A stretch of 18,223 nucleotides of DNA from Clostridiales bacterium. Its GTDB lineage: Bacteria > Bacillota > Clostridia > Lachnospirales > Anaerotignaceae. Location: the NCBI GenBank assembly GCA_019423725.1, contig JAHZAW010000053.1, positions 62,830 to 81,052 on the forward strand, in the 5' to 3' direction. Of the stretch, positions 13,162 to 18,223 are shown piece by piece. Both the position numbers and the translations under genes were made by a program. Positions within the stretch are counted from its first letter, which is position 1; each line of letters starts with the position of its first letter. The notes under the pieces were generated by a model that saw nothing but the letters and a program-made list of their open reading frames with translations, was not told the origin of the DNA and did no database searches.

Positions 13162-15210
13162 TCAAATTCCACTCTTATCCGACAAAAATATGGACTCAAG
13201 CTCCCTTTTCAGGTCGATATTTTCTTCCATTTTAAGTTCCGGGTCCCTCTTTATGAGATCCTGTGCCGCCTTCTGCGCTTCCTTAAGTATATCCATATCC
13301 CGGTAAAGATTTGCAATCCTGAGTCCTGGCAGTCCATGCTGTCTGGTTCCGAAAAATTCTCCAGGGCCCCTCAGTTTTAGGTCCGTCTCTGATATTTTGA
13401 ATCCGTCGGTGGTGCTGGTCATGGTTTTTAGCCTCTGTCTTGTTATCTCACTTTTATTGTCGGATATAAGTATACAGTAGGATTTCTCGCTTCCTCGTCC
13501 TACCCTTCCCCTCAGCTGGTGGAGCTGGGCAAGGCCGAACCTCTCAGCGTTTTCTATGACCATTACCGTGGCATTGGGCACATTGATGCCGACCTCTATT
13601 ACCGTGGTAGACACCAGAATATCCGTCTCTCCCGCAGCAAAGGCCTTAAGTATACTGTCCTTTTCTTCCGATTTCATCTTTCCATGGACAACTGCTATCC
13701 TCTTATCCCCAAGCACCGTGTCCTGAAGCCCTCTGGCATATTCCAGTACCGACTCGGCTTCAACCTTTTCATTTTCTTCTACCATAGCACATATTATATA
13801 GGCCTGTCTGCCCTTTTCTATCTCCTTTTTTATAAAGGCATATATCCTCTGCCTGTATGAGGTATTAACGGCAAATGTATCTATGCTTTGTCGTCCCGGA
13901 GGCAGACTGTCGATTATGGAAATATCCAGATCCCCATATAATATAAGTGCCAGTGTCCTGGGTATCGGTGTGGCTGTCATAACGAGCACATGGGGGCTTT
14001 TTCCCTTATCAGCCAGGGTCTGTCTCTGTCTTACTCCAAACCTGTGCTGCTCATCGGTTATGACAAGTCCTATATTTTTAAATTCCGTCTTTTCCTGTAT
14101 TAGGGCGTGGGTGCCCACTATTATGTCAGCCTCTCCTGAAGCTGCCGCTAAAAGTGCTTCCCTTTTTCTTGCTGCCTTCTGTCCCCCTGTCATTATCTCT
14201 ATTTTTATGCCAAGGGGCTCAAATACAGCCTTAAAACTTTCATAATGCTGAGCTGCCAGAACTTCCGTGGGAGCCATCATAACGGCCTGAAAACCATTTT
14301 TCACTGCCATATAGGCTGAAGCCATGGCAACGGCTGTCTTACCGCTTCCCACATCTCCCTGCACCAGTCTGTTCATTACCTTTCCCGATACCATATCCCC
14401 GCTTATTTCATCAAATACCCTTTTCTGAGCATCGGTGAAACTAAAGGGCAGTGAATCAAAAAACGGCGTCATATCTGTTTTTTCCATCTTTATGCCGTTT
14501 TTATCCGCCGTATTTTCGCTCTTAAGTCTTAAAAGCGCCGTCTGGAGCATAAAAAGCTCCTCAAATACAAGTCTTTCCCTGGCTATGCCATAGGATTCAA
14601 GACTTTCTGGAATATGGATATTTTTTATGGAAAAGGCCCTACCGGCCAGTTTATATTTTTTCCTTATGGAAAAGGGTATATAGTCCTTGATACGTCCTTC
14701 CGACAATTTCAAAGCGTCATATACTATTTTCCTGAACACCTTCTGGCTGAGTCCGGCACACAGCGGATATATGGGTATTATGCCGCCATGCCACTCATCA
14801 CCTTCCAGCCTCTCAGTTTCCGGTGACTGTATTTCCCGTGCTCCGTTTTTCTTTATGGTAAGCTTGCCATAGAAGGCATATTTATATCCCGGCTTTATAT
14901 TGTTTTTTACATAGGGCTGGTTATACCATACGGCGCTTATACTGCCGCTTTCATCGTATATCCTGGCCTTTGTTATGGCCATGCCTCCAAAGTATGTGGT
15001 CTTAGCCTCATCCTTTAACTGAGCCACTATAACGGCGCTCTCATCCGGTATGAGCTCCTTTATGGGCGTTACCCTGCTCCTGTCTTCGTAATCCCTGGGA
15101 TAATGGGAAAGCACATCAGATACACTTACTATATTCAGTTTTTTCAGAGCCTTGGCTCTGCCCTCTCCTATGCCCTTTATCTCACTTACGGGTATATCTG
15201 TCTCGAGCAT
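13162..15210 (-). CDS. recG: ATP-dependent DNA helicase RecG
   Basis: RecG remodels stalled replication forks and branched recombination intermediates in the cytoplasm. The 682-residue product has normal length. The N-terminal wedge and OB-fold region (about 1-190) begins with an HhH-like SEIKGIGEGRAKALKKL and contains LSHYPRDYEDRS. Helicase motifs follow: Walker A GDVGSGKT (285-292), the DEQH box (386-389), TATPIPRTLAL, and in the second helicase lobe TTVIEVGINVPNATVMVIEN followed by QLHQLRGRVGRG. The TRG-type tail FFGTRQHGLPGLRIANLYRD is present. The ATG at 15210 is preceded by GAGGGTGG at a short distance. In Bacillus, recG is also downstream of yloU-yloV, but here two terminators stand between, so it probably has its own weak promoter. 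Confidence 0.98.
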   Translation of the reverse strand: MLETDIPVSEIKGIGEGRAKALKKLNIVSVSDVLSHYPRDYEDRSRVTPIKELIPDESAVIVAQLKDEAKTTYFGGMAITKARIYDESGSISAVWYNQPYVKNNIKPGYKYAFYGKLTIKKNGAREIQSPETERLEGDEWHGGIIPIYPLCAGLSQKVFRKIVYDALKLSEGRIKDYIPFSIRKKYKLAGRAFSIKNIHIPESLESYGIARERLVFEELFMLQTALLRLKSENTADKNGIKMEKTDMTPFFDSLPFSFTDAQKRVFDEISGDMVSGKVMNRLVQGDVGSGKTAVAMASAYMAVKNGFQAVMMAPTEVLAAQHYESFKAVFEPLGIKIEIMTGGQKAARKREALLAAASGEADIIVGTHALIQEKTEFKNIGLVITDEQHRFGVRQRQTLADKGKSPHVLVMTATPIPRTLALILYGDLDISIIDSLPPGRQSIDTFAVNTSYRQRIYAFIKKEIEKGRQAYIICAMVEENEKVEAESVLEYARGLQDTVLGDKRIAVVHGKMKSEEKDSILKAFAAGETDILVSTTVIEVGINVPNATVMVIENAERFGLAQLHQLRGRVGRGSEKSYCILISDNKSEITRQRLKTMTSTTDGFKISETDLKLRGPGEFFGTRQHGLPGLRIANLYRDMDILKEAQKAAQDLIKRDPELKMEENIDLKRELESIFLSDKSGI

Positions 15211-15258
15211 GGCACCACCCTCTTTCCTTAAGTTCTGTTCATCATTTTTAAATAAGAT

Positions 15259-15286
15259 ATAAAAAGGGCGTCATTAAGACGCCCTT
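15259..15286 (-). terminator. Second terminator, upstream of recG
   Basis: A perfect 9-bp stem (15264-15272 with 15278-15286, five-base loop) is followed on the minus strand by TTTTTATAT. It lies about 75 bp beyond the fakA terminator and 50 bp before recG. It would act as a back-up terminator, as the end of a short separate transcript, or as an attenuator of recG. Confidence 0.85.
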
Positions 15287-15360
15287 AGGCTTTCATCATT
15301 CAGCTGGGACCATTAGTAAACCGCCTCAGCCCTGGCCTTTCCAAATTTTATTCCGGTTTT
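15287..15360 (-). other. Unexplained segment between two terminators
   Basis: This stretch of about 75 bases lies between the fakA terminator and a second good terminator. It is richer in GC in its centre than normal intergenic DNA here. On the minus strand it holds only tiny overlapping frames (ATGGTCCCAGCTGA, then ATGATGAAAGCCTAA). I find no strong stem and no known riboswitch or T-box core. It could be a small RNA ending at the second terminator, a recG leader, or a remnant of a lost gene. Confidence 0.35.
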
Positions 15361-15390
15361 ATAAAAGGGTGCCCTTTTGACGGCACCCTT
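15361..15390 (-). terminator. Terminator after fakA
   Basis: A perfect 9-bp stem (15365-15373 with 15382-15390, loop of 8) is followed on the minus strand by TTTTAT, 12 bp after the fakA stop codon. It ends the asp23-like gene and fakA transcript. Confidence 0.88.
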
Positions 15391-15402
15391 AAAATACGCT
15401 TA

Positions 15403-17070
15403 TTATTCAACGGAAATAATATAGTAATAAAGCTGCTGGTTTCCAGCATGGATCTCAACGTCACAGTCAGGGAATTTCTCCTCTACAAAGTCTCCTATTT
15501 CCTGAGCCATTTCCTCTGTGGCATCGCATCCGTAATAAATGCTTATTATCTCGCTGTCCTCGTCGGCGGCCTTCATAATGAGCTCTTTTGTGGCCTCTGT
15601 TACGTCCTTTCCGACAACGGCTATATCATCATTGAGCATACCAAGGATATCTCCCTTTACGATCTCCTTGTCGCCGATCTTTGTATCCCTTACGGCGTAT
15701 GTTACGGAAGCTGTCTTAACATTCTGGATAGCTTCATTCATTTCCTCAATGACATCTTCTATATCTTCCTCGGCATTATAGCACAGCATTGCTGATATCG
15801 CCTCGGGAACTGATCTTGTTCCGATAACATATACCTTTTTGTCCTCTGTGAGGTTCTTTGCCTGTTCTGCCGCAAGGATGATGTTCTTGTTGTTGGGCAT
15901 AACGATTATATTATCGGCATCGATCTCATTTATGGCATTAAGTATATCCTCTGTACTGGGATTCATGGTCTGTCCGCCTTCGATTATAACATCTACTCCA
16001 AGGCTTCTGAATATGTCAGCAAGGCCTGAACCAGCGCACACTGAAATAAATCCTGTTTCCTTATGCTCCTTTTTAGGTGCGGGAGCTTCCTGAGCCTTTA
16101 CGGGTTTGCTCTCTGCATTAAAATCGATCTTATTTGTATGCTGTTCACGCATGTTGTCGATCTTAAGGCCTGAAAGGCTTCCGATAGTAAGGGCCTTTTC
16201 AATGGCCATACCGGGATGATCCGTATGGACATGTACCTTTATTATCTCATCATCAGCAACTACAACAAGGCTGTCACCTATTGAGCTGAGATAGTTTTTA
16301 AGTCCTCCCACTGTGGATTCAGGGGCATTTTTTACATTTATAAAGAATTCTGTACAGTATCCGAATGTGATGCTCTCATTGTCAACTGAGGCAAGGGCAG
16401 CATATTCCTTATTCGGGGCTGATGATGAAGCTTCCTCAACCTTAACCTCAACATCGCTTCCGATAACCTTCAGCGCTCCCTCAAGGAAGAAAAGAAGTCC
16501 CATTCCGCCTGCGTCCACAACATCTGCCTGTTTAAGTACAGGAAGCATTTCCTTTGTCTGAAGCAGTATGGCATGTCCGTCCTTTATAACGGCCTCGATA
16601 AATTCTGTTATGTCTGTTGTTTTGTGGCAGTATTTAAGGGCGCTCTCGCTCATTATCCTTGCCACCGTAAGTATAGTTCCTTCCTTAGGCTTCATAACGG
16701 CCTTATAAGCAGTCTCAACGGCCTTTGCGGTCGCCTTCGCCAATGCAACTGTGTCAGCCTCGCTAACGCCTTCAAGCTCCCTGGCAAATCCTCTGAAAAG
16801 CTGAGAAGTTATAACTCCTGAGTTTCCCCTTGCGCCTCTTAATGAGCCGTTTGAAGCAAGCTTTGCTATCTCGCCTGCGCTGAGGGACTGGCTCTTTTCA
16901 ACTTCTCTTGCGGCGGCAAGCACCGTAAGGGACATATTTGTACCCGTATCGCCGTCAGGAACCGGAAATACATTAAGAGAGTCAACCGTTTCCTTTTTAG
17001 AATTAAGGTTGTTGGCTCCGGAAATAATCATTCTTTTTAGCAATAAACCATTAATACTTGTTACACTCAC
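15403..17070 (-). CDS. fakA: FakA/YloV-type fatty acid kinase (DhaL plus DegV-like domains)
   Basis: FakA phosphorylates fatty acids held by a FakB (DegV) partner; the acyl-phosphate enters phospholipid synthesis through PlsY or PlsX. The 555-residue product has the DhaL-type ATP-binding domain at about 1-200, with NVFPVPDGDTGTNMSLT (metal and nucleotide binding Asp residues), GSLRGARGNSGVI and VVDAGGMG. A middle domain and the C-terminal domain (about 310-555) follow, ending HAGNQQLYYYIISVE as in YloV. The start is GTG at 17070, 7 nt after AGGAGG. It lies 17 nt after the asp23-like gene, the same pair as Bacillus yloU-yloV. No FakB gene is in the window, so the substrate partner must be elsewhere. 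The family is sure; kinase function rests on homology. Confidence 0.93.
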   Translation of the reverse strand: MSVTSINGLLLKRMIISGANNLNSKKETVDSLNVFPVPDGDTGTNMSLTVLAAAREVEKSQSLSAGEIAKLASNGSLRGARGNSGVITSQLFRGFARELEGVSEADTVALAKATAKAVETAYKAVMKPKEGTILTVARIMSESALKYCHKTTDITEFIEAVIKDGHAILLQTKEMLPVLKQADVVDAGGMGLLFFLEGALKVIGSDVEVKVEEASSSAPNKEYAALASVDNESITFGYCTEFFINVKNAPESTVGGLKNYLSSIGDSLVVVADDEIIKVHVHTDHPGMAIEKALTIGSLSGLKIDNMREQHTNKIDFNAESKPVKAQEAPAPKKEHKETGFISVCAGSGLADIFRSLGVDVIIEGGQTMNPSTEDILNAINEIDADNIIVMPNNKNIILAAEQAKNLTEDKKVYVIGTRSVPEAISAMLCYNAEEDIEDVIEEMNEAIQNVKTASVTYAVRDTKIGDKEIVKGDILGMLNDDIAVVGKDVTEATKELIMKAADEDSEIISIYYGCDATEEMAQEIGDFVEEKFPDCDVEIHAGNQQLYYYIISVE

Positions 17071-17087
17071 CGAAAGTCCTCCTTAGT

Positions 17088-17444
17088 TCAGGCGTCGACG
17101 CGCACGCCTTCGACAAACACATTAACCTGTTCCACGTCAATACCGCAGACAGTCTCTACCTTATATTTGACTGTGCTGATGGTATTTTCAGCTATGGCGG
17201 TTATGTTAGTGCCATACTCAACGATAATGTGCATATCTATACTTATTTTGTCTTCATTCACGCTGATTTTGATGCCTTTAGTAAGGCTTTCACGTTTGAG
17301 CAGCTGTACGATGCCGTCTTTAACATTTTTAGCGGCCATACCGACGATGCCGTAGCAGTCTAACGCCGTAAGGCCAGCAACTCTGGCTATAACTTCATTC
17401 TCAATGGAGATCGTTCCGTATTGATTTTCAAGTTTTGCTGACAT
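17088..17444 (-). CDS. Asp23/Gls24 family protein (YloU-like)
   Basis: This family of small envelope- or stress-linked proteins (DUF322) has no known enzyme activity. The 118-residue product has the family pattern: an N-terminal GTISIENEVIARVAGLTALDCYGIVGM, a middle beta-alpha unit with IKISVNEDKISIDMHIIVEYG, and a C-terminal VEQVNVFVEGVRV. Length is typical of the housekeeping YloU copy rather than the longer staphylococcal Asp23. AGGAGG precedes the ATG. It is the first gene of the pair with fakA and is divergent from rpmB, as in many Firmicutes. Confidence 0.95.
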   Translation of the reverse strand: MSAKLENQYGTISIENEVIARVAGLTALDCYGIVGMAAKNVKDGIVQLLKRESLTKGIKISVNEDKISIDMHIIVEYGTNITAIAENTISTVKYKVETVCGIDVEQVNVFVEGVRVDA

Positions 17445-17477
17445 TTTCCCTACCTCCTAAATCTTATAGTCTTATAT

Positions 17478-17486
17478 ATTATACCA
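17478..17486 (-). promoter_or_regulatory. Extended -10 promoter of the asp23-like gene and fakA
   Basis: TGGTATAAT on the minus strand is a perfect TATAAT (17478-17483) with an extended TGN. The -35 region is only T-rich. A small dyad, TACCA...TGGTA, lies just upstream of and across the extended element. Confidence 0.65.
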
Positions 17487-17625
17487 CTTTTATGGTAAAA
17501 ATAAAAACATTTTTTACTCGTTATATAATAATCGTAAAAAAAATGTTAGAAATACATGGGGTGCCGTATTTTTTGTATGTTTTCCTGGATAACAAAAATT
17601 TTTTACGGAAAACTTTCAAAACTTC

Positions 17626-17654
17626 TTGCAAAATCGCTCCATTTCTGATAATAT
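17626..17654 (+). promoter_or_regulatory. Promoter of rpmB
   Basis: TTGCAA (17626-17631) is 17 bases from TAATAT (17649-17654), which is preceded by an extended TGA. The predicted leader is about 35 nt and holds the strong AGGAGGTG site. Confidence 0.7.
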
Positions 17655-17696
17655 ACTTTTGTTATGTCACGCAATAGCAACTAGGAGGTGTAATAA

Positions 17697-17897
17697 ATGG
17701 CAAAGTGTGAAATTTGTGAAAAGAGTATGCGTACCGGACACAGAATCAGCATCAATCGTAGTCAGGTCAGCAGACGCGCAAACAGAACTTGGAAACCCAA
17801 TGTAAAAAAGGTTAAAATCAACGATAACGGAACAATCAGATCAATCTACATCTGCACAAGATGCCTCCGTTCCGGTAAAGTAACACGCGCTATCTAA
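17697..17897 (+). CDS. rpmB: Ribosomal protein bL28 (zinc-binding form)
   Basis: This is a small protein of the large ribosomal subunit. The 66-residue product begins MAKCEICEKSMRTGHRIS and has the two cysteine pairs of the zinc-binding form, CEIC (Cys4, Cys7) and CTRC (Cys53, Cys56). The family block RRANRTWKPNVKKV lies between them. AGGAGGTG lies 6 nt before the ATG. The gene stands alone between its own promoter and terminator and is divergent from the asp23-like gene, a conserved Firmicutes order. Confidence 0.98.
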   Translation: MAKCEICEKSMRTGHRISINRSQVSRRANRTWKPNVKKVKINDNGTIRSIYICTRCLRSGKVTRAI

Positions 17898-17928
17898 AAG
17901 CACGCTACCTTTCATATATGAACACAAA

Positions 17929-17960
17929 AGGTCATTGTTTTATAACAATGGCCTCTTTTT
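17929..17960 (+). terminator. Terminator of rpmB
   Basis: An 11-bp stem with one G-T pair (17929-17939 with 17944-17954) and a four-base loop is followed by CTTTTT. It lies about 30 bp after the rpmB stop codon. Confidence 0.9.
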
Positions 17961-17982
17961 CATTTATCCGCTATAATATTTT

Positions 17983-18135
17983 TCAGCAGTCGTTATCCAT
18001 AAGCATATATATGCCCACAGCCGTAAGTATGACTGCGGCTATTATCCCCCATACCGGCACAAAGCCAGCTATGAGCATACCCAGGCCGAACGCTGCCATA
18101 ACAGCACCTATACATCTTTTCTTTTTTCTGTTCAT
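17983..18135 (-). CDS. Small two-helix membrane protein, unknown function
   Basis: This frame encodes 50 residues, starting MNRKKKRC. It has a strongly basic N-terminus, then one hydrophobic segment at about residues 9-25 and a second at about 29-46 with a turn (FVPVWG) between, and ends MDNDC. CGGAG lies 7 nt before the ATG, which supports translation. Two helices in hairpin form with both ends inside would fit the positive-inside rule. It is convergent with rpmB. I do not recognise the family. Small proteins of this kind are common and often unannotated in Clostridia; no function can be stated. Confidence 0.65.
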   Translation of the reverse strand: MNRKKKRCIGAVMAAFGLGMLIAGFVPVWGIIAAVILTAVGIYMLMDNDC

Positions 18136-18200
18136 AATAATACTCCGGCTGATAATCAACTTTTAGTTAAATTATATGCCTCATATCACAAAACTTTCTG

Positions 18201-18223
18201 AAAAAATCAATAGGCCCCCTCCG
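18201..18223 (-). terminator. Possible 3' half of a terminator at the window edge
   Basis: On the minus strand a GC-rich arm, GGGGGCCTATTGA, runs into six T (18206-18201). This looks like the 3' arm and U-tract of a terminator whose other arm lies outside the window. Confidence 0.3.

Noticed and set aside
14614..14872. Plus-strand frames inside recG
   Set aside because: They are shadows of recG; the composition follows the complementary codon pattern.
15287..15360. SAM, TPP, c-di-GMP or T-box riboswitch in the segment between the terminators
   Set aside because: Short look-alike words occur (GCTGA, GATGA), but the conserved cores and paired helices of these classes are missing.
1..18223. 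Mobile element, phage, toxin-antitoxin, defence system or CRISPR
   Set aside because: I saw no transposase, integrase, terminal repeats, repeat-spacer pattern or effector-like gene; the whole window reads as conserved core genome.

Overview
The window is a stretch of bacterial core genome, not an accessory island. Its gene content and order point to a Firmicute of class Clostridia, most likely a Lachnospiraceae-type anaerobe. The pointers are AGGAGG ribosome binding sites, simple intrinsic terminators, four-cysteine forms of L28 and L32, a sporulation-type YlbJ, a Pta-AckA acetate pathway, and fragments of the Bacillus ylb and ylo gene orders. Family and genus are inference. I see no rRNA, tRNA, CRISPR array, insertion sequence, phage gene or defence system.

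Layout. Bases 1-3488 (minus) hold uvrB followed by uvrA, which runs off the left edge. A good LexA/DinR-type SOS box and a separate 14-bp palindrome lie upstream of uvrB. Bases 3677-6518 (minus) hold yceD-rpmF, driven by a perfect consensus promoter, then plsX-acpP-rnc, which ends in a strong terminator. Bases 6521-8914 (minus) hold pta-ackA with its own candidate promoter and terminator. A 332-bp divergent spacer separates pta from two plus-strand genes, tmcAL and ylbJ (9142-11458). A minus-strand operon rsmD-coaD-(coiled-coil protein) ends convergently on ylbJ, and its terminator lies inside the last codons of ylbJ. Upstream of it are recG, then two tandem terminators enclosing an unexplained segment of about 75 bp, then the asp23-like gene and fakA. 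Divergent from these is rpmB (plus) with its own promoter and terminator. At the right edge is a minus-strand gene for a 50-residue two-helix membrane protein, too short to be found by usual ORF cut-offs.

How the genes relate. PlsX, AcpP and FakA all concern acyl-phosphate and acyl-carrier supply for membrane lipid. Pta and AckA convert acetyl-CoA to acetate with ATP gain, and TmcAL uses acetate and ATP to acetylate tRNA, so a metabolite link with its neighbours is plausible. RsmD, YceD, L28, L32 and RNase III serve ribosome and RNA maturation. UvrAB and RecG serve DNA repair.

Nothing here looks like a novel multi-gene system. The points worth a second look are regulatory or small-scale: the uvrB control region, the segment between the two terminators upstream of recG, the ylbJ start codon sitting at the end of a terminator U-tract, the tandem 11-bp repeat before plsX, the coiled-coil protein next to coaD with codon use typical of high expression, and the unannotated 50-residue membrane protein.
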